Source: Bacillota bacterium (GTDB taxonomy: Bacteria; Bacillota; Clostridia; Lachnospirales; Lachnospiraceae). From it: a stretch of DNA of 33,780 bases. The stretch's first letter is position 1. Each line of letters begins with the position of its first letter. The notes under the pieces are model-generated. The model did not search any database, was not told the DNA's origin, and worked only from the letters and a program-made list of their open reading frames with translations. Shown piece by piece: positions 7,621-16,825 of the stretch. The DNA lies in contig JAEWPN010000226.1 in the NCBI GenBank assembly GCA_023399455.1, positions 1 to 33,780 of the forward strand. Direction: 5' to 3'. The translations under genes were made by a program, and so were the position numbers.

Positions 7621-10312
7621 TCGTTTCATCCTTTTTACCCATATCGAATAGCAGAGGCGCTAGCACAATAAGCAAGGTAAATCCTGCCGGATGGCAAAGA
7701 TGAAATATCCATTCCACCAGGCCCGCCGTGGCAAAAGCCACTACGACTGTCGCCGGCATCGCAGCACAGGGAACGCTCTCCTTCCTTCTTCCAAAGAAAA
7801 TACATCCCTGAACAAAAGTTGCGGCTCCCAGGAGGATAAACACTACTCCCACAAGGATACCGTGGTCATACGCAACCTGGAGATAAATATTATGTGCATG
7901 GACTGCCAATGTTCCATCCGGCAGCAGAGCACCCATCTCATCATGCCCCGTCAGATTAAGCTGGCCCAGATAAGCACGGAAAATATCCATACGTCCATTG
8001 GCATATTCCTCCGTCTTCTCATATACGCTGGTATCTTCCACGATATCGTCCTTATCCTCCGGAGTCTCTGTAAAATCACCTTCCTGTGCATCTCTTTCAA
8101 GCTCCGCTGCACGGGCATCGTCCGCTGCACGTTCTTCCTTAGTCTTAGTGCCGATGATACCCAGCTTAGGCTCGCTGCCGTTAGCTGCCGCTTCGCCTGC
8201 CCCGTCACTTTGCCCAGACTGATATAAATCGCCGACGCCGCCTTCCCATACGACCTCACCCTCGCTGTTAAATCTCTTCGCACGGTATTTCTGATATTCT
8301 TCGCTTCTTTCATAGGAAGATGTTCCGCTTTCCTCAATGCCGAAAATCTTATTATTGAACACTTCCACAAAGCGCTCGACCGTTATATAATACATGGAAT
8401 CCCATTCGCTGCCTCTTTCAATCGCATCCGGGAACACTTCCACCTCATATTTGTATACATCGCTGCCAAGAGCAGGAATAATCCTCTGACCGGTAAAGAC
8501 AATTGGGAAACACCAAATTACCGCTGCGCCCATCACTACAAACAGGCGCAGAATATTTATAAGTCTTTCTTTTCCCACGCCCCCTGCTGCCATTACCACG
8601 CCTACCACCAGCATTGCGGCTACGGACATGAATCCGGTTCTGGAGGCCGTAAACAGCATATATGTGCCGGAAGCGCCCAGCACCAGCAGCTCCGCCCATA
8701 TATCCTTCAGCTTATGAGACTCTTTGTATTTATCCATAAGTTTCATCAACGCCGCACATATGATGAACGTCAGATATACCGCAGTTACCGTCACCGTATG
8801 GAAAATAAACGGGAATCTCGGATATACCCACGATAAAAACGGCCTGTGCAGCATGGAAAAAATAATGCAGCAGACAAAATGCAGGATCAGTCCGTTACTC
8901 ATATTTTGCAGCAAATGTGCCTTTTTATCCCAAAGCGCATAGCAAAGGTAGAACAATACAAAAGAAATGACCAACGCTACCGTCCACCATCTCGTATTTC
9001 TGAATACGATAATAAGCAGGAAGAACAGTCCCAATACTCCGCCGTACCAGAGAGAGAGCCGGTTCATTTTTTCTTTTTTCAGGAGCATGAAAACGAGACG
9101 CCTTGCGATGGTTACAATTACTAAGCCGGAAAGCACCAGCGCCAGTACCCCGTACCGTACCGCCTTCAAATCCAGTTGGTCCATTGCCAGATAATCTACA
9201 TAGTAGCTATAATAATGATAAACCGCTGCTGCTGCCAAGGCAGCATACACCAGAGTGATCTTGTTAAATATCTCTTTTTTCTTGCACATAGTAAGGATTG
9301 CCAGTGCAAAAAAAACGATGAACTGGCGTTCCGCAATTCTATGATGAATGTCGTAAAGACCGTTCATATAATTGCAGCATGCCCATACGGCGCCTGCAAT
9401 AAAAGCCGACTGAAGATAATCCGCCCCATGCTCCTTTATTTTATCTCTAAGGGGTACGTACCTGCTTCTGTCTCTTTTATGATTAATGGCGTAAAACAGT
9501 GTAGCGCTGCCTAACAGCACTCCTATCGTATAAAAGATGTTATCCGTAAACTGTCCGCTGAAAAATCTGCGCACACTTATGATATACAAAGCGCCCCCTG
9601 TTATTGCCGCCGCCACAATATTGGCTGTATAACGGAACGCCTTTTCCACGGTAATCAGCTTGTCCTTCTTAGACAAGCGAAAATATACTTGTACAGCTCC
9701 GACTAACAGAGCCGCTAAAATGAGAAGTATCACATCGTAAGCAAATATTTTGTCCTTACGGAGCGGAACCATATAATAATATTCTCCTACGATATTATAG
9801 CCCTGAAGCTCATCATAGTTATAAACCAAACGGCTTACATACTGTGTCCCCGCTGACGCCGTCTCTTCCAGACCAAACCATACACGGCTGCCGTTTAACC
9901 CTTGAAGAAAGAAATAGTAGTCGCTTCCCACTTCCAGATCCTCATTGATATAGACGGGACAAAAGCCGGGAATATCGATGAATCGCACATCTACTTTTTG
10001 TTCGAACATAACCTGCATGTCCGAATCCAGCATACGGAAGATAAAGGAATCCACTCTCTGGTCTTTGTTCCAGCCGTTCTCGAAATCCGCAATGTACAAA
10101 TTGACCGTTCCTAAATGGTCGTACTGAGCGATAAAACGTTGTAAAAGGTAATCCTCACCTATGCTGTCCGAAGAACCGGCCAGAATCTGATTACTGACAG
10201 AGGGAATCGTCTCGTCCCACATACGGATTGGATAAATCGTCATCATTGCTATTAAGGTAAGCAGTATTATTACGCTCTGTATCGCGTGACTTTTATTTAC
10301 AATTTTATACAT
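7607..10312 (-). CDS. Very large Wzy / O-antigen-ligase-like integral membrane protein
   Basis: A 901-residue membrane protein. After one N-terminal helix comes a hydrophilic stretch of about 150-170 residues (VNLYIADFENGWNKDQRVDSF and on) that should sit outside the cell. Many further helices follow, then a long outer loop and the Wzy_C-type motif HAHNIYLQVAYDHG around residue 807, and two or three last helices. Family members either polymerise lipid-linked glycan repeats or transfer a finished glycan to an acceptor (WaaL, PglL). Usual lengths are 400-600 residues, so this one is roughly doubled by the exported domain and by an acidic Glu/Asp/Ala-rich loop at about residues 681-770. The ATG at 10312 has GGAG seven bases upstream. 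Polymerase, glycan ligase and O-oligosaccharyltransferase all remain possible. Confidence 0.8.
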   Translation of the reverse strand: MYKIVNKSHAIQSVIILLTLIAMMTIYPIRMWDETIPSVSNQILAGSSDSIGEDYLLQRFIAQYDHLGTVNLYIADFENGWNKDQRVDSFIFRMLDSDMQVMFEQKVDVRFIDIPGFCPVYINEDLEVGSDYYFFLQGLNGSRVWFGLEETASAGTQYVSRLVYNYDELQGYNIVGEYYYMVPLRKDKIFAYDVILLILAALLVGAVQVYFRLSKKDKLITVEKAFRYTANIVAAAITGGALYIISVRRFFSGQFTDNIFYTIGVLLGSATLFYAINHKRDRSRYVPLRDKIKEHGADYLQSAFIAGAVWACCNYMNGLYDIHHRIAERQFIVFFALAILTMCKKKEIFNKITLVYAALAAAAVYHYYSYYVDYLAMDQLDLKAVRYGVLALVLSGLVIVTIARRLVFMLLKKEKMNRLSLWYGGVLGLFFLLIIVFRNTRWWTVALVISFVLFYLCYALWDKKAHLLQNMSNGLILHFVCCIIFSMLHRPFLSWVYPRFPFIFHTVTVTAVYLTFIICAALMKLMDKYKESHKLKDIWAELLVLGASGTYMLFTASRTGFMSVAAMLVVGVVMAAGGVGKERLINILRLFVVMGAAVIWCFPIVFTGQRIIPALGSDVYKYEVEVFPDAIERGSEWDSMYYITVERFVEVFNNKIFGIEESGTSSYERSEEYQKYRAKRFNSEGEVVWEGGVGDLYQSGQSDGAGEAAANGSEPKLGIIGTKTKEERAADDARAAELERDAQEGDFTETPEDKDDIVEDTSVYEKTEEYANGRMDIFRAYLGQLNLTGHDEMGALLPDGTLAVHAHNIYLQVAYDHGILVGVVFILLGAATFVQGCIFFGRRKESVPCAAMPATVVVAFATAGLVEWIFHLCHPAGFTLLIVLAPLLFDMGKKDETNEER

Positions 10313-10321
10313 ATGGTCTCT

Positions 10322-10334
10322 CCATTTCAAATGG
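10322..10334. other. Short palindrome overlapping the ribosome binding site of the Wzy-like gene
   Basis: CCATTT and AAATGG form a perfect six-base inverted repeat around one central base. On the transcript the 3' arm overlaps the GGAG site used by the Wzy-like gene. It could be a small hairpin that partly hides the site, or chance. Confidence 0.35.
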
Positions 10335-10354
10335 TAAGTATAGCACAGATGCCC

Positions 10355-12178
10355 TCAGTTTACAAGAACAGCAACCATGGCCGGAAGCGTGAACCAGAGG
10401 ATCAGCACATAGCGGGGCAGATACGTAGGGCCGAGAATTGCAGTAAGCCATACGAGCAGCACCATCAGGAAGGGGATGAGCAGGTCATAACGCCTTGTAT
10501 AATAAGTATAGCCAAAAGTAAAGGCGAACACCCAGAAAAGAAATCCGGCCGAAAACATCATGGATAGGACAGGCACCTTCTGCTGTGCAACCTCCAGGGA
10601 CATACTTCTATACCAATCGTTCAAAATCGGAAGCTTGCTCTCCCTGGTTCCAGGCTGCTCCACCTCATAACCGAAGAACGAGCTGTCCTCATACGTAAAG
10701 GTAAATACTTCGTTTCCACGATATACATCGATGACCGTATCCGGATACCAGAGCCCATAGGAAGTCATGAACCATGCATTGATATACGTAAATGGATGTT
10801 CCATTCCTATCTTCGCCCAAAGCCTCATGTATTTCCCCGGATCAGCAGCATAGGCCTCGTTATCGAACCATATCTTTACCCCGTCGGATACCTTCGCCGT
10901 ATAAAACCTAAGCGCTTCCTCGGGGAGAATCTCATACAAGGTCTCCAGGTCCTCCTCGGTAAAGCTCTCTCTGTCATACTCATAAGCTCTTGAAAGCTGT
11001 TGGATCGGAACAGTCAGCATCTCCTGCTTTCCGGCAGACTGTGCCGAAAGCAACGCCGAAAGACCTGCTGCCGCGAGAAAATAAACCGCGAATATGCCTC
11101 CCAGGAGGAATGCCAGCTTCCTACGCACATCCTTCATGTAAAACAAAAGTACCGGTGCCATAACGAGAAAAGCATACATACCGTTATGCCGAAAGGACAT
11201 CATAACAAAGGCACAAGTTCCAAAAAACAGAAGCTTCTTCCAAGAAGCAAAAAAGCTCTCTTTCTCTCTAGCCATATCCGCCATGGAAAGAAGCAGTAAA
11301 AGCAAAGCAGCAGTAAAGATTCCGTCCTTCGCCGAGCATAAGGTGAACATGACGATTACCGGGAAGAAAGCGAAGTAAAAAAAGGTGCCGGCACGAAGGA
11401 GGAATGCAACGCCTCTTTTTTTCATATAGGAAACCACATAAGTAAATACCCCTGACATGAAAAGCATTTGGAGCAGCGTATAGGCTGCAATCCCCGTATT
11501 ATAAGAGTCGGTCAGCTTATTTACCCCTAAAATCGTCCCTCCCAGCATAAGCACGTGAAAAAGAGGATGGTGAGTGGTAAAATTTCTCGTCTGCACCTGA
11601 ATGAACTCATCCTGCGCGTCATATACGAAAAAACCCGGATATACTGCCAGAAATACCGGCAGCCAGCAAAGGAAAAACAGGCACATCGTAAGAGCCGTCC
11701 GCTTTCTTTCTGACAAACCGTTCCACTTCCCATAAAGCTTATGCCATATGTCGTCTTCACCCACAGGCCTTTTTTCACTTTTATCACAGTCTCGTCTCTT
11801 CTGCCAGGCCTCAAGCGTTTTCCATGCGCAATGTATCCAGATTGTCAATATTCCTGCCCAGACTGCGATAGATATCCACATTAAGACATCCGTAAAATTT
11901 ACGTTTTCCCCATAATCCAACTGAACGCCGTATGCGATGCAGCAGGAAAACAACAGTCCTAAAAACCCTGCCGCTGCAGCGCTTCTCCTATCCATTTTCT
12001 TTTCTGCGCTCATAAAGGAGCGGTAAAGCACATAGGCACAGCCGCCCCACAGAAATACACTAAGAAAGCTGTTGCTTATTGCAAGACTGTTTCCTTGCAA
12101 ATTCAGCATCTTCGGCAGGCACCACGTCCCTGCGAGGGCCAGCAGCAAAGATACGATGATAGCCTTTTTTTTCTGCAT
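10355..12178 (-). CDS. DUF6020-like multispanning membrane protein (putative GT-C glycosyltransferase)
   Basis: A 607-residue protein with about a dozen hydrophobic helices. After four N-terminal helices and a cytosolic linker (about residues 120-160) comes AVYPGFFVYDAQDEF near residues 178-192. TTHHPLFHVLMLGG follows near 201-214, and then SYNTGIAAYTLLQM. I associate this arrangement with the DUF6020 family common in Clostridia; that is from memory, not a search. The acidic loop after a helix resembles the active-site loop of GT-C transferases, so a role in adding sugar from a polyprenyl carrier outside the membrane is likely but unproven. It follows the GNAT-GT2 fusion gene by six bases and has GAGG eleven bases before the ATG. 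Confidence 0.78.
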   Translation of the reverse strand: MQKKKAIIVSLLLALAGTWCLPKMLNLQGNSLAISNSFLSVFLWGGCAYVLYRSFMSAEKKMDRRSAAAAGFLGLLFSCCIAYGVQLDYGENVNFTDVLMWISIAVWAGILTIWIHCAWKTLEAWQKRRDCDKSEKRPVGEDDIWHKLYGKWNGLSERKRTALTMCLFFLCWLPVFLAVYPGFFVYDAQDEFIQVQTRNFTTHHPLFHVLMLGGTILGVNKLTDSYNTGIAAYTLLQMLFMSGVFTYVVSYMKKRGVAFLLRAGTFFYFAFFPVIVMFTLCSAKDGIFTAALLLLLLSMADMAREKESFFASWKKLLFFGTCAFVMMSFRHNGMYAFLVMAPVLLFYMKDVRRKLAFLLGGIFAVYFLAAAGLSALLSAQSAGKQEMLTVPIQQLSRAYEYDRESFTEEDLETLYEILPEEALRFYTAKVSDGVKIWFDNEAYAADPGKYMRLWAKIGMEHPFTYINAWFMTSYGLWYPDTVIDVYRGNEVFTFTYEDSSFFGYEVEQPGTRESKLPILNDWYRSMSLEVAQQKVPVLSMMFSAGFLFWVFAFTFGYTYYTRRYDLLIPFLMVLLVWLTAILGPTYLPRYVLILWFTLPAMVAVLVN

Positions 12179-12184
12179 AACCGT

Positions 12185-13669
12185 TTATTCCTCTTCATTC
12201 ATGACTTCCCTTATAACAAATTGAGGGGAGTTATTCATAGAAATATACATTCTGCCGATGTATTCTCCTATCAGGCCGAGCATCAGCATTATCATGCCTC
12301 CTATAAATACCAGCGCCGACATCATGGAGCTAAAACCCATGGGAACAGCAGGGTTAACAAACTTTTTAATTATCGTATATATTCCGTAAATAAATCCCAT
12401 AGAAGCAAGCAGACAACCGATAGCAGTAGCAATGCGAAGAGGCTTCACACTGAACGCCGTAAAGCCGTTGAACCACAAGCCTAACAGCTTCCGAATGGTA
12501 TACCCGGAGGTTCCCACCTCCCTTTCTCTATGATGTACGTTCACATTGCTGATGCGCTTCGTCGCCCGGAGCACCAGTCCGATTACGTAAGGATAAGCAT
12601 TGGTATACCGCTTCATCTCCTCCACCACGAACCTCTTTGCCGCAAAGTAACTGGAAACATAAATATCCTTAGGTTTGCCCAGCATGATCCTCGCCATCTC
12701 TTCGTTTACCCAGCTTCCGAAATTACGAAACACCGAGTGCATCTTATGATCGTATTTCGCATATACCACGTCGGAACCCTTTTCGATTTCCTCAAGCAGC
12801 TTGCCCACTTCATCAGCAGGGGTCTGTCCATCATCATCCAGGCATACTGCCACATCGCCCTTTATATGATGAAAACCTGCCATGAGAGCTGCATGCTGTC
12901 CAAAATTCCTTGCCAGATTTATGCCCTTAATTTTCTTATTTTCCATACACAAAGTACGAATTACGTCTAACGTCTTATCCGGAGAGCAATCGTCAACCAG
13001 TACGATTTCGTAGTCGTATTTTTTCCCATCTTTGTTCAAGCCTTTTACCGCTTCCGTTATTTCTGCCACTACCTTGGAAAGCATCTGCTCCGACCGGTAG
13101 CAGGGAATCACGAAGCTTATCAGCTGACTGTTATCATCCTTTATATCTATGTCCATCAGATACATATCCTTTTTCTCACCATCCGAGCATTCCACAGCTT
13201 TTAGTATAGATCTCCTGACGAAGCCCGCCTTTTCATAGCTGCTGACTGCTGCCTCGTTATCGGTAAATACTCTCAGTATAATCTTATGGAGCTTCATATT
13301 CTCAAAAGCATATTTTATCGCAAGCTTCGCAGCTTCCGTTCCATAGCCTTTTCCTGCCGCATCGTCTTCTCCGATGAAAATACCATATTCTGCTTCCTTC
13401 TTGTCCATATCCACATCTCTGAAATACACGCTTCCAATAGGACGCATCCCTTCTTTTTCACAGATAATAAACTGAACAGCACTCCCGGTCTCTACCTTAG
13501 TCCTCATCCAATTCTCATGGCTTTCCGGAGTAAAGGCCTCTCTGAATATGAAATTTCTCCTGACCCTTTCCTTATTCCTCCACATCACAATACAATCCGT
13601 ATCTTCATAAGTCATTGGTCTAAGTATTATATTCTTCCCGATGATATTCATAGTCTGCATAAAACTCAT
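12185..13669 (-). CDS. Fusion: GNAT N-acetyltransferase + ArnC/GtrB-like polyprenyl-phosphate glycosyltransferase
   Basis: A 494-residue two-domain protein. Residues about 8-172 form a RimJ/PseH-like GNAT domain. They show ILRPMTYEDTDCIVMWRN, IGSVYFRDVD, the acetyl-CoA loop GKGYGTEAAKLA, and a final YEKAGF. From about residue 180 a GT2 domain begins (FVIPCYRSEQ), with VDDCSPDKT, NLARNFGQHAALMAG and CLDDDGQTP, and ends in two membrane helices and LGLIGEYIGRMYI. This is the layout of ArnC/GtrB enzymes that load a sugar onto undecaprenyl phosphate. The fusion suggests that the protein N-acetylates an amino sugar and then puts it on the lipid. The sugar may be Pse-pathway altrosamine (PseH role) or the dTDP-4-amino sugar of the WecE-like enzyme at 15617-16747. 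AAGGAG precedes the ATG closely. Confidence 0.88.
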   Translation of the reverse strand: MSFMQTMNIIGKNIILRPMTYEDTDCIVMWRNKERVRRNFIFREAFTPESHENWMRTKVETGSAVQFIICEKEGMRPIGSVYFRDVDMDKKEAEYGIFIGEDDAAGKGYGTEAAKLAIKYAFENMKLHKIILRVFTDNEAAVSSYEKAGFVRRSILKAVECSDGEKKDMYLMDIDIKDDNSQLISFVIPCYRSEQMLSKVVAEITEAVKGLNKDGKKYDYEIVLVDDCSPDKTLDVIRTLCMENKKIKGINLARNFGQHAALMAGFHHIKGDVAVCLDDDGQTPADEVGKLLEEIEKGSDVVYAKYDHKMHSVFRNFGSWVNEEMARIMLGKPKDIYVSSYFAAKRFVVEEMKRYTNAYPYVIGLVLRATKRISNVNVHHREREVGTSGYTIRKLLGLWFNGFTAFSVKPLRIATAIGCLLASMGFIYGIYTIIKKFVNPAVPMGFSSMMSALVFIGGMIMLMLGLIGEYIGRMYISMNNSPQFVIREVMNEEE

Positions 13670-13704
13670 ATGCTCCTTCCCCGCGTAATAAAATTATTCT
13701 TTAA

Positions 13705-15627
13705 TCACTCCACAATCTCTTCGGTTATATATCCTTGGATTTCATACACGCCGATTATTCCGTTTATTGTGTCAACCAGCCTTACCTTTGTCTCCACTCC
13801 CTGATCCGCGTAATAATCCGTCAAAAAGTCCGTACCCATTTCAAGCTCCGCCATCATATAGACGTTCTCGTCATAGGCGAGCGCCTCCTGCATGGAGCTT
13901 AGTCCAAATGCTTTCAATTTCTTATCATAAAGCGGGCTTTTATTCAGCCAGCCTCCCATAATGTCGTAATTAGCAATATGATTATTTACATTCTGAAACA
14001 TCTTCTCGGAATACGGTATTTCGGTAACGGGGTCCGATACAGAAGAATACACATCGATAAAATAAAAATTGTCCTCATGAGAGCGGCAGTATTCCTTCAT
14101 CGCTATGTCTGTTTTATTCGCTTCCCTGCGCGCTGCATATTCCGCATCTACCTTCCCGATCCCCGGCAGAAGGGAAGCCGCAGCCGTCAGTGCGATAACT
14201 GCCGAAAAAACTGCCGTCGCTTTTATCTTTCCACAGATTCGAGCTTCGATTCCTTGGCCTTCCATATGAAGCATAGACCATAAGATGCATAATTCTATCA
14301 GATACAAGGAATGAGTAATGCGTTCCGGATAGCGTCCGTTTATGAGAATATACATCCAGAGCACGGTTCTTACAAATCCCATAAGAAGCAACTTCCAGAC
14401 TATTCTCCACACCCCGGCACAGGTCCGGTTGCCGCGCACCGCTTCGCCTTCCCATGTAAGACGATCTTTTGTCAGACATTTTTTTGTCGAACAATTCTTT
14501 GTCCTGCATACCTCATTCCATATTCCTGCGATAAAAACGGAAATATACGACAATACTACCATGACATTCCACGGATAATCATCGGGATTCGTCGAACCTT
14601 CCGGTTCCTTGTGGAAAGTCCTATAACGGTATTCCCACAGCTTCTCCACAAAATTTTCTCTCAGAGATACCGTCTGCTGCCTGACATCAGATTGATACTC
14701 CGCCATAGCGTTAAGTATTCCAGCGTCTAATGTATCGTCCATGCCGAAATTATATCTCTCGAGCAGCATATCCTGTTCCGCCTTAGTAATTCCCAGCCTC
14801 TCATACAGCTTTTCATTCCGTTCATAGGGCGGAATCTCTTGAAAATCATACAGCTTGGTCCTGCTGTCGAAATAATCGATGAAGTTCCTCCAGTTTCCTC
14901 CGCTGTATGCCGCATCATTTACCACATAAAGCAATACGATGCCCGCCAGAATACTTCCAATAACACCCAAGTATTTCACTATATTTTCCGTAGAAAAGAG
15001 CGCCGCTTTCCCGTGGCCCTCCATGGACCATCTGTATATACCCGCCGCGCAAATAAAGGGCAGTGCAAGAAGAAGCATTTCCGAACGTATGCCGAACGCC
15101 ACAATGACCAGAATAATGCTGCATAGGTTCCTTTTTATAAATTTTCTTACGGAAGGTTCGGTCTTTGACGTGACGAATAAAAAAGCTGCCGTTCCTGCCA
15201 GCAATGCGGAAGTGACCGTATACTGTATGAATATAAAATGCTGCAGAAACAGTACCGTCATCACAAGGCCCTCCAGCCCTGCCATCAGCAGCTTGGAGAC
15301 CGTACTCCTTCGAAAGCAAAGGCTTCTTTGCACGATGAGATAAAAGCAGACAAACTGACACCCGCACAGAAAGATACCATAAACCGGCGCCTGTGGAAAA
15401 ACACGGTAAATCAGGCTGATCAACAGGCTCATAGGATACAACATCTGTATGTTGCGGCTTTCCGGTTCGCCTGTATAGACCCCTGCCAGAATATCCTTCA
15501 TCACCACATCATCGTTCAAATCGAAATAATAATCATACCGCACCGCCGCCAGCACGCCCAGAATTATCATAAGCCCCGCTGCAATTATTTTATTATCATG
15601 TTTTTTATAAAACCTGCTAAGCACCAT
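13705..15627 (-). CDS. Large multispanning membrane protein, putative GT-C glycosyltransferase
   Basis: A 640-residue protein that I cannot assign to a named family. One helix (about residues 13-31) is followed by YYFDLNDDVVMKDILAGVY with Asp39-Asp40 in the first outer loop. Many more helices follow, then an outer C-terminal domain of about 140 residues (from near residue 500) with FYFIDVYSSVSDPVTEIPY. This topology, acidic first loop plus C-terminal exported domain, resembles GT-C transferases. A short cytosolic-type linker near residues 375-390 carries a threefold TK-containing five-residue repeat. The ATG at 15627 overlaps the end of the aminotransferase gene by 11 bases, and AAAGGA is five bases upstream. 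It likely transfers a sugar from a polyprenyl phosphate outside the cell; this is inference. Confidence 0.78.
   Translation of the reverse strand: MVLSRFYKKHDNKIIAAGLMIILGVLAAVRYDYYFDLNDDVVMKDILAGVYTGEPESRNIQMLYPMSLLISLIYRVFPQAPVYGIFLCGCQFVCFYLIVQRSLCFRRSTVSKLLMAGLEGLVMTVLFLQHFIFIQYTVTSALLAGTAAFLFVTSKTEPSVRKFIKRNLCSIILVIVAFGIRSEMLLLALPFICAAGIYRWSMEGHGKAALFSTENIVKYLGVIGSILAGIVLLYVVNDAAYSGGNWRNFIDYFDSRTKLYDFQEIPPYERNEKLYERLGITKAEQDMLLERYNFGMDDTLDAGILNAMAEYQSDVRQQTVSLRENFVEKLWEYRYRTFHKEPEGSTNPDDYPWNVMVVLSYISVFIAGIWNEVCRTKNCSTKKCLTKDRLTWEGEAVRGNRTCAGVWRIVWKLLLMGFVRTVLWMYILINGRYPERITHSLYLIELCILWSMLHMEGQGIEARICGKIKATAVFSAVIALTAAASLLPGIGKVDAEYAARREANKTDIAMKEYCRSHEDNFYFIDVYSSVSDPVTEIPYSEKMFQNVNNHIANYDIMGGWLNKSPLYDKKLKAFGLSSMQEALAYDENVYMMAELEMGTDFLTDYYADQGVETKVRLVDTINGIIGVYEIQGYITEEIVE
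14463..14507. repeat. Three degenerate 15-base tandem repeats inside a membrane-protein gene
   Basis: Three adjacent 15-base units (14463-14477, 14478-14492, 14493-14507) share the core TTTTGTC or CTTTGTC with variable ends. In the minus-strand protein they encode TKNCS, TKKCL and TKDRL in a basic linker between hydrophobic segments. The frame is kept because the unit length is a multiple of three. Confidence 0.6.
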
Positions 15628-16747
15628 AGAATTCCTTTACCTTACCGGCAATATAGTCCACTTCCTGCTCCTTAAGTTTATAGAACATCGGAAGCCGCAA
15701 AAGTCTCTCGCTTTCCTTCGTGGTATATATGTCCTCTCCGTGGAATCGTCCGAATTTTATACCTGCCGGAGCCGAATGGAGAGGCACGTAATGGAACACC
15801 GAAAGGATTTCGTTCTTCTTCAAAAAAGCGATGAGCCCTGCTCTTTCTTCCATGTCCTTCGTCTTTATATAGAACATATGCCCGTTGTGGACGCATTCCT
15901 CCGGCACTTTGGGAAGCTCTATTTTTCCACTCTCCATAAGACGGCTTAGTCTTTCATAATATTGCTTCCATCTCGCCAGACGGATATCGTTGATTTCATC
16001 CGCCATCTCTAACTGCGCATATAAATAAGCTGCGTTCATATCGCTGGGCAGGTAGGAGGAACCATGATTCATCCACCGGTATTTATCCACCTGGCCTCTG
16101 AAAAATTTGCTTCTGTCTGTACCTTTTTCTCTGAAAATCTCCGCATCTTCGATGTATTTCTCATCCCGGATCAGCAAAGCGCCGCCTTCTCCCATGCTGT
16201 AGTTCTTCGTTTCATGGAAGCTGAAGCAGCCGAAATCTCCGATAGTTCCAAGCGGCTTTCCCTTATAAGAAGCCATAATCCCCTGTGCTGCATCCTCTAC
16301 CACGATTAGCTGATGTTTCCTCGCAATTTCCATGATTTTATCCATCTCGCAGGACACACCTGCATAGTGAACTACCGCAATTGCCCTCGTTTTCCCGGTA
16401 ACGGCAGCTTCAATGAGATTTTCGTCTATGTTCATCGTATCAGGCCGTATATCTACAAATACGATTCTGGCCCCCCTCAGCACAAAGGCATCCGCCGTAG
16501 ATACGAACGTGAAGGAAGGCATGATCACTTCATCCCCTTCCTTTATCTCAGCAAGGAGAGCCGCCAGCTCAAGCGCATGGGTGCATGAGGTAGTAAGAAG
16601 ACTCTTGCTCGTGCCCGTCCTTTCCTCTATCCACGTACTGCACCTGCGGGTAAATTCTCCGTCTCCGCATATCTTCTGGTTTTCTACCGCCTGCCGCATA
16701 TACTCCATTTCTTTTCCCGTAAATGGAGGTACATTAAAGTTAATCAT
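15617..16747 (-). CDS. dTDP-4-keto-6-deoxyhexose 4-aminotransferase, WecE/RffA-like (DegT family)
   Basis: A 376-residue PLP enzyme, the same length as Escherichia coli RffA/WecE. It begins MINFNVPPFTGKEMEYM and has TTSCTHALELAALL, VPSFTFVSTA-like MPSFTFVSTADAF, Asp152 in VVEDAAQG and the PLP lysine Lys181 in SFHETKNYSMGEGG. These are hallmarks of the WecE group, which makes dTDP-Fuc4N from dTDP-4-keto-6-deoxyglucose with glutamate. No dTDP-glucose synthase or dehydratase is in this window, so those steps must come from elsewhere. I use the ATG at 16747, ten bases after GGGAG; an ATG at 16756 is too close to that site. A longer open frame to 16918 has no good start. The nearby GNAT-GT2 fusion could acetylate and lipid-load its product. 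Confidence 0.9.
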   Translation of the reverse strand: MINFNVPPFTGKEMEYMRQAVENQKICGDGEFTRRCSTWIEERTGTSKSLLTTSCTHALELAALLAEIKEGDEVIMPSFTFVSTADAFVLRGARIVFVDIRPDTMNIDENLIEAAVTGKTRAIAVVHYAGVSCEMDKIMEIARKHQLIVVEDAAQGIMASYKGKPLGTIGDFGCFSFHETKNYSMGEGGALLIRDEKYIEDAEIFREKGTDRSKFFRGQVDKYRWMNHGSSYLPSDMNAAYLYAQLEMADEINDIRLARWKQYYERLSRLMESGKIELPKVPEECVHNGHMFYIKTKDMEERAGLIAFLKKNEILSVFHYVPLHSAPAGIKFGRFHGEDIYTTKESERLLRLPMFYKLKEQEVDYIAGKVKEFYGA

Positions 16748-16780
16748 AATATTCATTCTCCCTTTCGATTTATTTCTGCG

Positions 16781-16825
16781 GGCAATGAGCCAAGCGCAAG
16801 ATTGCTTGCATTTGACTTTATTGCC
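16781..16825. other. Nested inverted repeats between the GT-C-like gene and the aminotransferase gene
   Basis: Outer arms GGCAAT (16781-16786) and ATTGCC (16820-16825) enclose an inner perfect hairpin, GCAAG-ATTG-CTTGC (16796-16809). One outer arm overlaps the last codon and stop of the upstream gene. No T-run follows in the transcribed direction, so this is not a classical terminator. It could be an RNA-processing or stability structure within the operon. Confidence 0.4.
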
